Origin: Kocuria rosea
GTDB lineage: Bacteria > Actinomycetota > Actinomycetes > Actinomycetales > Micrococcaceae
Length of the DNA stretch: 64,000 nucleotides
Direction of reading: 5' to 3'
Assembly: GCF_006094695.1 (NCBI RefSeq)
Contig: NZ_CP035103.1
Location: forward strand, 186,001 to 250,000
A program made the translations under genes and the position numbers. Numbering within the stretch: the first letter of the stretch is position 1; each line of letters begins with the position of its first letter. This document shows positions 8,291 through 15,559 of this stretch, piece after piece. The notes below the pieces were generated by a model, which did no database searches, was not told the origin of the DNA, and saw only the letters and a list, made by a program, of their open reading frames with translations.

Positions 8291-8335
8291 GGGCAGGGGT
8301 GGGTGCGGGCAGGGGTGGGCGCGGGCACGGGTGGG
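8291..8335. repeat. G-rich 16-bp tandem repeat (2.8 copies) in front of the dehydrogenase gene
   Basis: Copies at 8291-8306, 8307-8322 and a partial 8323-8335 differ at two positions. The plus strand has nine runs of three or more G within 45 bases, so it could form G-quadruplexes; for the minus-strand gene this is the template strand. It starts 15 bases upstream of the GTG start, overlapping the expected leader or promoter. Confidence 0.75.
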
Positions 8336-8433
8336 AGGCTCCTGCGGCGGAGCAGGGCAGGGCAGAGCGCGGGCTGCGGGTGCGCAGGCTCGCCGGGTGG
8401 AGGAGGGTGTGCTCGGCCGGCGGGGGCAGGAAC

Positions 8434-8449
8434 GTGCCCCCGCGGGCAC
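8434..8449 (-). terminator. Small GC hairpin downstream of the threonine aldolase gene
   Basis: GTGCCC at 8434-8439 pairs with GGGCAC at 8444-8449 around a four-base loop, 33 bases after the aldolase stop. It is a possible weak terminator for the three-gene operon. Confidence 0.4.
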
Positions 8450-8481
8450 GGTGTCGGGGAGCGGGCGGGCGCCCGCCGGGG

Positions 8482-9567
8482 TCAGCCGACCGGGACGAGC
8501 TCCGACCGGAGGGCGGCCAGGAAGGCGTCGACGTCCTCCGGCGTGGTGTCGAAGCTGCACACCCAGCGGACCTCGCCCGTCGCGGCGTCCCAGTCGTAGA
8601 ACCGGAACCGCCGGCGCAGGCGGTCCGCGAGGCCGGCGGGCAGGGTGGCGAAGACGGCGTTCACCTGGGTCTCCTGGGTGAAGGCGACGCCGGGCATCGA
8701 CCCGTCGGCGATGCCCGCCTCGATGCCGTCGCGGAGCCGCCGGGCCATCGCGTTCGCACGGCCCGCGTTGCGCAGGTACAGGTCGCCGTCCAGGAGCGCG
8801 AGCAGCTGGGCCGAGACGAACCGCATCTTCGAGGCCAGCTGCATCTGGTTCTTCCGCAGGTAGACCAGGCCCTGGGACGCGGCCTCGTTCAGGACCACCA
8901 GCGCCTCGGCGCCGAGGGCCCCGTTCTTGGTGCCGCCGAGGGCGAGCACGTCGACGCCGACGTCGGTGGTGAAGGCGCGCAGGGGCAGTCCCAGGGCGGC
9001 CGCCGCGTTCGCGAGCCGGGCCCCGTCCAGGTAGACGTACATGCCGTGGGCGTGCGCGTAGTCCGAGACGGCCCGGATCTCGTCCGGTGTGTACAGGGTG
9101 CCGAGCTCGGTGGACTGGGTGAGGTAGACGACGAGCGGCTGGGCGCGGTGCTCGTCCCCCCAGCCCCAGGCCTCCGCGGCGATCAGCTCGGGCGTGAGCT
9201 TCCCGTCTCCCGTGGGGACGGGAAGGAGCTTGATGCCGGCGGACTTCTCGGGCGCGCCGCCCTCGTCGACGTGGATGTGCGCGGTGTCCGCGCAGATCAC
9301 CGCGCCCCAGCGCGGGAGCATCGACTGGAGTCCGACGACGTTGGCGCCGGTGCCGTTGAACATCGGCCACACCGAGGCGCCCTCGCCGAAGTGCTGAACG
9401 ATCACGTCCTGCAGCCGTGCCGTGTACTCGTCCTCGCCGTAGGCGATCTGGTGACCGCCGTTGGCCTCGACCAGGGCGTCCAGCACCTCCGGGTGGACCC
9501 CGGAGTAGTTGTCCGAGGCGAAACCCCTCAGCTCGGCGTCGTGGGACCTCTTCATGTGGTGCCTCAT
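8482..9567 (-). CDS. Threonine aldolase family PLP enzyme (beta-eliminating lyase fold)
   Basis: A 361-residue fold-type I PLP enzyme of the low-specificity threonine aldolase family, which cleaves threonine to glycine and acetaldehyde. Seen: FASDNYSGVHPEVLDAL at the N-terminus, MFNGTGANVVGLQ, the PLP-phosphate/Asp region YVYLDGARLANAA and the Schiff-base Lys in ALGGTKNGALG. The ATG at 9567 overlaps the preceding SDR stop as ATGA and has AGGAG six bases upstream; the in-phase ATG at 9555 is less well placed. It is the last gene of the operon with the DUF6421-like protein and the SDR, so its substrate may be a modified beta-hydroxy amino acid rather than threonine (inference). Confidence 0.85.
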   Translation of the reverse strand: MRHHMKRSHDAELRGFASDNYSGVHPEVLDALVEANGGHQIAYGEDEYTARLQDVIVQHFGEGASVWPMFNGTGANVVGLQSMLPRWGAVICADTAHIHVDEGGAPEKSAGIKLLPVPTGDGKLTPELIAAEAWGWGDEHRAQPLVVYLTQSTELGTLYTPDEIRAVSDYAHAHGMYVYLDGARLANAAAALGLPLRAFTTDVGVDVLALGGTKNGALGAEALVVLNEAASQGLVYLRKNQMQLASKMRFVSAQLLALLDGDLYLRNAGRANAMARRLRDGIEAGIADGSMPGVAFTQETQVNAVFATLPAGLADRLRRRFRFYDWDAATGEVRWVCSFDTTPEDVDAFLAALRSELVPVG

Positions 9568-10235
9568 CCATTCTCCTGGAGTTCGATGGTGGAGTCGTTC
9601 AGTTCCGGGGCCTCGGCGTCCCAGAGCCCGGCGTAGGCGTTCGCGAGCCGGTCCTCCAGACCGGCCAGGGCCTTCACCCGGAAGATCACGGCCGCGGCGC
9701 GCAGCGGCTCGCCGGCCTCGCGGGCGCCCTTCGCATAGCCCTGCGCCACCGCCCGGGTCCACGCCTCGCTCGCGGCCTTCACCGCGGCGTAGTTGGCGCC
9801 GCCCGCCAGGGGACGGTTCACCGCGGTCGAGGACACGATCGCCAGCCGGCCCGCCGGCGAGGCCCGCAGGTCGTCGTCGAAGGCGCGGCTCAGGTGGCGC
9901 AGCGCGGTGAAGGAGGTCTCCAGCACGCGGTAGTCCTCCTCCGTCTGCCCGGCGAGCCCACCGCCGCCGCGCCATCCTCCGACAAGGTGGAGGAGCCCGT
10001 CGACCGGCCGGCCGCGGTCGTGCAGCCGGCGGGCGAGGTCGAGCACGGCGCGCTCGTCGGCGAGGTCCAGCGTCTCCGGGTGCGCCCCCAGTGCTGCGAG
10101 GGGGACGAGCTTCTCCGCGTGGCGCCCCGTGGCGACGACGCGGGCCCCGGCCGAGGTCAGGGTCCGCGCCGCCGCCAGACCGGACGCACTGGTGGCGCCG
10201 GCGATCAGGACGGTGCGCCCGGTCAGGTCGGTCAT
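9564..10235 (-). CDS. Short-chain dehydrogenase/reductase
   Basis: A 223-residue classical SDR with the cofactor loop GATSASGLAAA near the N-terminus, ATGRHAEKL suggesting NADP preference, the catalytic Ser in VSSTAVN and the YAAVKAA catalytic Tyr-x3-Lys motif. The usual NNAG element reads LVGGWRGGG, a divergence seen in atypical SDRs. It starts three bases after the stop of the DUF6421-like gene and overlaps the aldolase start by four bases, so the three products are made together. The substrate is not known. Confidence 0.85.
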   Translation of the reverse strand: MTDLTGRTVLIAGATSASGLAAARTLTSAGARVVATGRHAEKLVPLAALGAHPETLDLADERAVLDLARRLHDRGRPVDGLLHLVGGWRGGGGLAGQTEEDYRVLETSFTALRHLSRAFDDDLRASPAGRLAIVSSTAVNRPLAGGANYAAVKAASEAWTRAVAQGYAKGAREAGEPLRAAAVIFRVKALAGLEDRLANAYAGLWDAEAPELNDSTIELQENG

Positions 10236-10238
10236 CGC

Positions 10239-11669
10239 TCAGGCGTCCGTGGCGCGGATGCCGGCCGTCGACGCGATGACGCCCTTCATCTTCTTGTCGA
10301 GCGCCTCGAAGAACATCGACAGCGGGAACTCGTCGTCCAGCACCAGGTCCGTGTAGCCTCGCGGCGGCCCGGCCAGCACCTCGCGGGGGAGCCCCTCCGC
10401 CCACACCGATGCGGGGTTCGGAGGGACCACGGAGGCGATGAGCTCGTACGCCTTCATCCAGTGCACCGTCTTCGGCCGGTCGATCGACTCCCAGTACAGC
10501 TGGTCGATGGCCTCGCCGAGCTCGACGACCGCGTCCGCGACCCGGTCCCAGTCGAAGCTGAGCTCGACGTCACGCCACTGCAGGACGTGCTTCCGGTGGA
10601 GCCAGGCGAACAGCAGCTGCCCGCCCAGCCCGTCGTAGTTGCGCACCCGCGAACCGGTGATCGCGAAACGGAAGATCCGGTCGAAGATCACCGCGTACTG
10701 CACGAGCTTCCCGTGCCGGCGGGTCTGCTCCTCGATCTCGGTGAGCTCCTCGCCGGCCGCTCGCCGCGCCGTGAGCGCACGCTCGATCGTCACCGACTCC
10801 CGGAACGCCGTCAGGTCGCAGCGCAGCTCCTCCAGGGAGTACAGGAAGAACGGCATCCGCTGCTTGATCATGAACGGGTCGAACGGCAGGTCGCCGCGCA
10901 TGTGCGTGCGGTCGTGGATGATGTCCCACATCACGAAGGTCTTCTCGGCGAGATCCTGATCGGCGAGCAGCGCCGCGGCGTCCTCGGGCAGGTCCAGCTT
11001 CGTGATGCCGGCGGCTGCGGTGACCACGCGGCGGTAGCGTGCCGCCTCACGGTCCTGGAAGATGGCGCCCCAGGTGAACGTCGGGATCTCCCGCACGGCG
11101 ACCGTCTCGGGGAACAGGACCGCGGAGTTCGAGTCGTAGCCCGGGGTGAAGTCGATCAGCCGCAGGGACACGAACAGCTTGTTGCCGTAGTGCCCGGCCT
11201 CGAGCTCGGCGATGAACTCCGGCCAGATCGCCTCGACGATCAGGGCCTCGACGTGCCGGTTCGCCGAGCCGTTCTGGGTGTGCATGGGGAACACGACGAG
11301 ATGCCGGATGCCGTCCACGCGGTGCTGCTGCGGCTGGAACTCGACGAGGGAGTCGAGGAAGTCCGGCTCCCCGAAGCCGCCGTCCGCCCAGCGTGCGAAG
11401 TCGCGGGGCAGGGCCGCCAGGTACGCCGCGTCGTGCGGGAAGAGCGGGGCGAGCTCGGCGATCGACGCCACGATCACCTCGACGTGCTCGCGCGCCGTCG
11501 GGTGGTCGGCGAGCTCGGGGATCGACCCGTCCTTGACCTGCAGGGCCTGCAGGGCGGTGGCCGCCGACCGGAGCCGGAGCCAGGCCGGGCTCGACTCCAC
11601 GGTGCGGGCATCCTCCACGACCTCAGGTTCGCCGATGATGGCCTGCACCGCCTGCAGAGACGTGGACAT
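10239..11669 (-). CDS. DUF6421-like conserved protein of unknown function
   Basis: A 476-residue soluble protein with no signal peptide or membrane segment. I associate it, from memory, with the actinobacterial DUF6421 family; no function is known to me. Features that look conserved are the His/Asp-rich VMWDIIHDRTHMRGDLPFDP around residues 250-270, the following KQRMPFFLYSLEELRCDL, and an N-terminal HLVVFPMHTQNGSANRHVE; the closely spaced His, Asp and Arg could bind metal. The ATG at 11669 has AGGAGGG at ideal spacing. It is first in the operon with the SDR and the aldolase and diverges from an Lrp-type regulator. Confidence 0.75.
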   Translation of the reverse strand: MSTSLQAVQAIIGEPEVVEDARTVESSPAWLRLRSAATALQALQVKDGSIPELADHPTAREHVEVIVASIAELAPLFPHDAAYLAALPRDFARWADGGFGEPDFLDSLVEFQPQQHRVDGIRHLVVFPMHTQNGSANRHVEALIVEAIWPEFIAELEAGHYGNKLFVSLRLIDFTPGYDSNSAVLFPETVAVREIPTFTWGAIFQDREAARYRRVVTAAAGITKLDLPEDAAALLADQDLAEKTFVMWDIIHDRTHMRGDLPFDPFMIKQRMPFFLYSLEELRCDLTAFRESVTIERALTARRAAGEELTEIEEQTRRHGKLVQYAVIFDRIFRFAITGSRVRNYDGLGGQLLFAWLHRKHVLQWRDVELSFDWDRVADAVVELGEAIDQLYWESIDRPKTVHWMKAYELIASVVPPNPASVWAEGLPREVLAGPPRGYTDLVLDDEFPLSMFFEALDKKMKGVIASTAGIRATDA

Positions 11670-11792
11670 TGAAACCCTCCTGTCGTAGATCAGCGGAAAT
11701 TTTCCGGTGATGATGATCACATACAGGAACATACACATGTGGTCGTGAGGCTGTCAACCCTCTCGGCGGGATCAGCTGGTAGCGTTCGGCCC
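11670..11792. promoter_or_regulatory. Divergent promoter with ACATACA direct repeat and GTGAT-n4-ATCAC palindrome
   Basis: Between the divergent genes, ACATACA occurs at 11719-11725 and 11729-11735, one helical turn apart, next to the palindrome GTGAT-n4-ATCAC at 11707-11720. AT-rich elements here supply TATGTT/TATGTG-like -10 hexamers for the minus-strand operon. Toward the regulator, TAGCGT at 11780-11785 is followed by seven bases and ATG, giving a leaderless mRNA. The repeats are probable binding sites of the Lrp-type regulator. Confidence 0.5.
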
Positions 11793-12248
11793 ATGGACGA
11801 CCCCATGGATGTGCGACTGGCAACCGAGGTGTCCCACGACCCGCGCGCCACCCTCGCCCAGTTGTCCGAGCGGGTCGGCCTCTCGGTCTCGGCCGTGCAG
11901 GCGCGCCTGCGCAAGCTCGAGAGCAGCGGGGTGATCGCCGGGTACCAAGCGATCCTCGACCCCGAGGCCATCGGCAAGCCGCTCGCGGCCTTCATCGAGA
12001 TCACGCCCCTCGATCCCCGCCAGCCCGACAACGCCCCCGAGCTCCTGCAGTCGATCACGGCGATCGAGGCCTGCCACTCGGTGGCCGGGGACTCCGCCTA
12101 CATGCTGTTCGTCCGGGTGGCTTCGCCGAAGGCGCTCGAGGCCCTCGTCAACGAGGTGCGCCACGTGGCCTCCGTGAACACCCGCACCACCGTGGTGCTG
12201 CAAACCTTCTACGAGCACCGGCCGATGCTCTCCCCTGTCGAGGCCTGA
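11793..12248 (+). CDS. Lrp/AsnC family transcriptional regulator
   Basis: A 151-residue regulator with an N-terminal winged helix-turn-helix (TLAQLSERVGLSVSAVQARLRKLESSGVIAGY) and a C-terminal RAM ligand domain (FIEITPL, ACHSVAGDSAYMLFVRV). Such proteins form octamers that sense amino acids. The ATG at 11793 lies seven bases after a TAGCGT -10 box, so translation is probably leaderless; there is no ribosome site. It faces the DUF6421-SDR-aldolase operon and likely controls it in response to its amino acid substrate or product (inference). Confidence 0.85.
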   Translation: MDDPMDVRLATEVSHDPRATLAQLSERVGLSVSAVQARLRKLESSGVIAGYQAILDPEAIGKPLAAFIEITPLDPRQPDNAPELLQSITAIEACHSVAGDSAYMLFVRVASPKALEALVNEVRHVASVNTRTTVVLQTFYEHRPMLSPVEA

Positions 12249-12308
12249 CGCAGCTCTCAGAGGTCCCCCCTGTCCCGGGAGTCGTCCCCAAAAGTGTGAC
12301 CACAACAC

Positions 12309-12324
12309 GTTGCATGTATTTGCA
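12309..12324 (+). promoter_or_regulatory. TTGCA-n6-TGCAA inverted repeat upstream of the secreted nuclease gene
   Basis: TTGCA and TGCAA arms frame a six-base AT-rich spacer about 65 bases before the start of the HNH nuclease. It overlaps the likely promoter and could be an operator. No regulator is assigned. Confidence 0.3.
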
Positions 12325-12388
12325 ATAGCGATGCCAGGATGGAGTGACGCCCGCGCCGGCGCCTCATCCCCCTTCCTGGAGACCCCCG

Positions 12389-13105
12389 ATGTTCCTCAGC
12401 ATGCTCTTCCGTGCCCGCCCTTCCGGCGACGGCTCGCCCACTGTCGGCGGCCCGCTCCGGACTGCCGCGGCATCGGTGGTCGTGGCCGGTCTGGTCCTCG
12501 TCGGTGGTGCTATGCCCGTCGAGGCGGCGACGACCTACAGCGCCTCGTTGCGCACCGCAGTGAAGTCCCTGCCCGTGGCCGGGGAGAACAACGTCGGCTA
12601 TGACCGGGCCAGGCAGTTCGGCGACTGGAACGACGCCAACCGCGACTGCCAGAACACCCGCGCCGAGGTGCTGCAGAACGAGTCCAGGGCGAGCATCAGC
12701 TTCACCACCAGCAAGCGTTGCACCGTCAAGGGCGGGCGCTGGATCACCACCTGGGACGGGAGGGTGCACACCTCGGCCACCACGGTGCAGATCGACCACA
12801 CGGTGCCCGTCCACGAGGCCTGGGGCTCCGGGGCGCGGTACTGGACGAAGGCCAAGCGCGTGGCGTTCTACAACGACCTCGGCGACCACCGCACGCTCAG
12901 CGCCCAGACCTCCGCGCTGAACTCGGCCAAGCAGGCCCGGGGCCCCGAGGCCTGGATGCCGCCGCGGAACCGCTGCGGCTACGTCGGGGAGTGGGTGGCG
13001 GTGAAGATCCGCTGGGGTCTCAAGGTCGACAGCACGGAGAAGGCCGCCCTGACCCGGATCGCCGCCTCCTGCCCCAACGTCACCCTCACCGTCAGGAAGG
13101 CCTGA
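12389..13105 (+). CDS. Secreted HNH-type nuclease (DUF1524 family)
   Basis: A 238-residue exported protein. Residues 22-47 form a signal peptide (hydrophobic AAASVVVAGLVLVGGAM, cleavage after VEA). The mature part has the family catalytic region VQIDHTVPVHEAWGSGA (D136, H137) and LGDHRTLSAQTSALNSAK with Asn178, matching the D-H...N triad of the GmrSD/DUF1524 His-Me finger fold. Four Cys (87, 111, 196 and near 230) could form disulfides outside the cell. The start is chosen for GGAG eight bases upstream. It probably degrades extracellular DNA for nutrients; no immunity gene is adjacent. Short AT-rich promoter elements lie at 12300-12330. Confidence 0.8.
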   Translation: MFLSMLFRARPSGDGSPTVGGPLRTAAASVVVAGLVLVGGAMPVEAATTYSASLRTAVKSLPVAGENNVGYDRARQFGDWNDANRDCQNTRAEVLQNESRASISFTTSKRCTVKGGRWITTWDGRVHTSATTVQIDHTVPVHEAWGSGARYWTKAKRVAFYNDLGDHRTLSAQTSALNSAKQARGPEAWMPPRNRCGYVGEWVAVKIRWGLKVDSTEKAALTRIAASCPNVTLTVRKA

Positions 13106-13208
13106 GCCGGGCGGACGGATCCCGGGCGGGCGCGGCGCGGAGGAGCGGCCGGGTCGTGCAGAGGGGTTGCTTCGATCCTGCCCGGGTGCAGCGGGCGCCG
13201 CAGCGCCA

Positions 13209-13222
13209 CGACGACGTCGTCG
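13209..13222. promoter_or_regulatory. 14-bp perfect palindrome upstream of an SDR gene
   Basis: CGACGAC followed by its reverse complement GTCGTCG lies 72 bases before the SDR start, in the only non-coding interval there. It is operator-like, but in GC-rich DNA such a palindrome could be chance. Confidence 0.3.
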
Positions 13223-13293
13223 GGAACGGCGTGCTGCCCGTCCTGCTCGAGCCGGCTGTGGCCATCCGGGCTCGCCCCGGCGAGCATGGGGTC

Positions 13294-14055
13294 ATGACAC
13301 CACTGGGACGAACCCGCACCGCTCTGGTCACCGGCTCCACCAGCGGCATCGGTGCCGCCACCGCACGGACACTGGCGGCTCGAGGGTGGTACGTCGGCGT
13401 CACGGGCCGTGACCGCGCCCGCGGGGACGGCGTGGTGGCCGGGATCCGCGACCGCGGAGGGCGGGCGGACTTCATCGCCTCCGAGCTCACCGCCCCCGCG
13501 GACGACCTCCGGGCCTTCGCCCGCGCGGCCGCGCAGACCCTGGGCGGTCACGTCGACACGCTGGTCCACAACGCCGCCGTGTGCCCCGCCGTGGACACCC
13601 TCTCCCTCACCGACGCGGATCTCGAGGCCGCGCTCGCCGTCAACGTGCGTGCCCCGCACGTGCTCACGGCCGCCCTGGCGCCGGGGATGGTCGAGAACGG
13701 CAGCGGGGCAATCGTCGTCATCGGCTCGTGGATGGCCCACGTCGGCAGCCCTGTCGTGGGGCTGTACTCGGCGACGAAGGCGGCGCAGATCCAGCTCGCG
13801 CGCAGTTGGGCGGCGGAGTTCGGGTCGCACGGTGTGCGGGTCAACACCGTCTCTCCCGGAGCGACGCGGTCCCCGGTCAACGCCCCGGCCGACGACGTGA
13901 TCGCCCGGATCACGGCCGCCACTCCCGCCGGGCGTCCCGGGACCCCGGAGGAGATCGCCGCCGCCGTCGCCTGGATCGTCTCCGACGACGCCGCCTACCT
14001 CCACGGCGCCGAGATCCACGTGGACGGCGGCATCACCAGCACCCGGCGGATCTGA
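13294..14055 (+). CDS. Short-chain dehydrogenase/reductase (FabG-like)
   Basis: A 253-residue classical SDR: cofactor motif TGSTSGIGAATA, VHNAAV in place of NNAG, catalytic Ser in IVVIGSWMAHV, YSATKAA active site, NTVSPGATRS and a C-terminal LHGAEIHVDGGIT, all typical of FabG/glucose-dehydrogenase-type reductases of about 250 residues. The ATG at 13294 is the first plausible start in phase with the conserved N-terminus; ribosome-site sequence is weak. It stands alone between the nuclease and a membrane protein, so the substrate cannot be inferred. Confidence 0.85.
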   Translation: MTPLGRTRTALVTGSTSGIGAATARTLAARGWYVGVTGRDRARGDGVVAGIRDRGGRADFIASELTAPADDLRAFARAAAQTLGGHVDTLVHNAAVCPAVDTLSLTDADLEAALAVNVRAPHVLTAALAPGMVENGSGAIVVIGSWMAHVGSPVVGLYSATKAAQIQLARSWAAEFGSHGVRVNTVSPGATRSPVNAPADDVIARITAATPAGRPGTPEEIAAAVAWIVSDDAAYLHGAEIHVDGGITSTRRI

Positions 14056-14161
14056 AGCCGGCCGGTCCTCGGCCGCGCGGAGGGCCGACGACGTGCCGGG
14101 CGGGCGGCGGCCTCGCCGGCGATTCCGGCCCGTGCGCAGGGAGGGCCCCGCCGGTGCGAAG

Positions 14162-14809
14162 ATGATCCGCATGAACTGGAGTCCGCGCGCCCTCGCCCGC
14201 TCGATCGACGGGCCGGGGTCGCGCCGGCTGCCCCGGCGGCTCGTGCAGCTCTTCGCCGGGCTGGTGCTCTACGGCATCACCATGGGGATGCTCGTGCGGG
14301 CGGAGCTCGGTGTCATCCCGTGGGACGTGCTGCACCAGGGGCTGTCCCGGCAGTTCGGGCTGAGCATGGGCACGGTGGTCATCGTGGTCAGCGTGCTGCT
14401 GCTGCTTCTCTGGATCCCGCTGCGCGAGCGGCCCGGGCTGGGCACCCTCAGCAACGCCGTGGTGGTCGGGCTGGTGCTCGACGCGACCCTGGCGGTGCTG
14501 CCTCCGGTCGAGTCCTTGCCGCTGCGGGTGCTGCTCGTGCTCGCCGGCGTGCTCCTCAACGCCGTGGCGACCGCCGCCTACATCGGGGTGCACCTGGGCG
14601 CCGGCCCGCGGGACGGGCTGATGACCGGCCTGGTCCGGCGCACCGGGGGATCGGTGCGCGTGGTCCGCACCTCGATCGAGGTGGTCGTGGTGCTCGCCGG
14701 GTGGGTGCTCGGCGGCACCGTGGGACTGGGCACGGTGCTCTACGCCCTGGCCATCGGCCCGCTGGTCCAGATCCTGCTGCCCCGGCTGAGCGTCCGTCTC
14801 CACCGCTGA
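14162..14809 (+). CDS. YczE/YitT-like integral membrane protein
   Basis: A 215-residue protein with five hydrophobic segments. The sequence LFAGLVLYGITMGMLVRAELGVIPWDVLHQGLS and the later AAYIGVHLGAGPRDGLMTGL match the YczE family of actinobacterial and Bacillus membrane proteins, whose function is poorly known. Two close ATG codons (14162, 14171) could start it; neither has a strong ribosome site. It follows the SDR gene by about 100 bases in the same direction but with no clear functional link. Confidence 0.7.
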   Translation: MIRMNWSPRALARSIDGPGSRRLPRRLVQLFAGLVLYGITMGMLVRAELGVIPWDVLHQGLSRQFGLSMGTVVIVVSVLLLLLWIPLRERPGLGTLSNAVVVGLVLDATLAVLPPVESLPLRVLLVLAGVLLNAVATAAYIGVHLGAGPRDGLMTGLVRRTGGSVRVVRTSIEVVVVLAGWVLGGTVGLGTVLYALAIGPLVQILLPRLSVRLHR

Positions 14810-14887
14810 CGCCAGGCCCCGCTCTGCACGCCCGCACCGAGGTGGCCCCGGCGTCGGGGTCCGGAGCCGCCCGTCGCTGGTGAAGGG

Positions 14888-15469
14888 TCAGGCGCGGCGG
14901 TGGGCTCGGACCGCGGCGGAGGCCAGGCGGCGGCCGACCTCGATCGGTGAGCGCGGGGTGCCGCGGAGGAAGGCGGCCAGGGTCCCGCCGTAGGCCAGGA
15001 GGACCTCGTCGGCCAGGTCCTGGGCGCGTCCCCCGGCGAGGGGCCGGGAGAGGTGCAGGAGTCGCTCGGTGAGGAGGGCGGTGTCCGCGGCCAGGACGGC
15101 GCCGATCTCGTCCGCGGCCTCGGGAAGCTCGGTGGCCGCGGCCAGGAAGGCGCACCAGCGCGCCGGGTGGGGCTGGTCCCGCCGGTAGGAGGCCAGGGCA
15201 TCGAACACCGCGAGCAGCCGCGCCGTGTCGTCGGCGGCCGCGACCACGTGCTGGTCCCAGACCGACCGCCAGTCCGCCAGCCGGACCCGCAGCGCCTCGG
15301 CCACCAGGGCGTCCTTGCTGCCGAAGTGCGTGTACAGGGTGGCTGCCGAGACCTCCGCCTCGCGCAGCAGCTCGTCGACGGGCGTGGCCCGGATGCCGCG
15401 GTCGAACAGCACGCGGTCAGCCGCCTGCAGCAGCCGGGTGCGCGCGGGGAGTCGCGGGACGGTGGTCAC
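14888..15469 (-). CDS. TetR family transcriptional regulator
   Basis: A 193-residue repressor with the N-terminal TetR helix-turn-helix (LLQAADRVLFDRGIRATPVDELLREAEVSAATLYTHFGSKDALV) and a variable ligand domain. The GTG at 15469 lies six bases after a TACAGT -10 box, so the mRNA is probably leaderless. It diverges from an MFS transporter, and two palindrome-like sites sit between them, the standard layout of a drug- or metabolite-responsive repressor that controls itself and its exporter. Confidence 0.85.
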   Translation of the reverse strand: MTTVPRLPARTRLLQAADRVLFDRGIRATPVDELLREAEVSAATLYTHFGSKDALVAEALRVRLADWRSVWDQHVVAAADDTARLLAVFDALASYRRDQPHPARWCAFLAAATELPEAADEIGAVLAADTALLTERLLHLSRPLAGGRAQDLADEVLLAYGGTLAAFLRGTPRSPIEVGRRLASAAVRAHRRA

Positions 15470-15494
15470 CCCACCACTGTATCGATCCCTCGTT

Positions 15495-15534
15495 CCAGAA
15501 CGAGCGTTTTGGTGTAGCGTTACGATCGTTCTGG
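15495..15534. promoter_or_regulatory. Candidate TetR operators in the divergent promoter
   Basis: CCAGAACG-AG-CGTTTTGG at 15495-15512 is an 18-bp near-perfect inverted repeat. The arm CCAGAACGA recurs in reverse as TCGTTCTGG at 15526-15534, making a second, degenerate site. They overlap TAGCGT/TACGAT -10-like elements of the MFS gene and lie just upstream of the regulator's own -10. Confidence 0.6.
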
Positions 15535-15559
15535 TAAGCGACGTGCGAGAGGGAGTTCC

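Noticed and set aside
5271..8681. A plus-strand frame of more than 1,100 codons opposite the permease and dehydrogenase
   Set aside because: It is the antisense of two well-supported enzymes and is made of Gly/His/Asp/Arg low complexity.
13209..13222. A defined operator for the SDR gene
   Set aside because: The 14-bp palindrome is real, but with only G/C-rich dinucleotide repeats and no adjacent regulator it may be chance.
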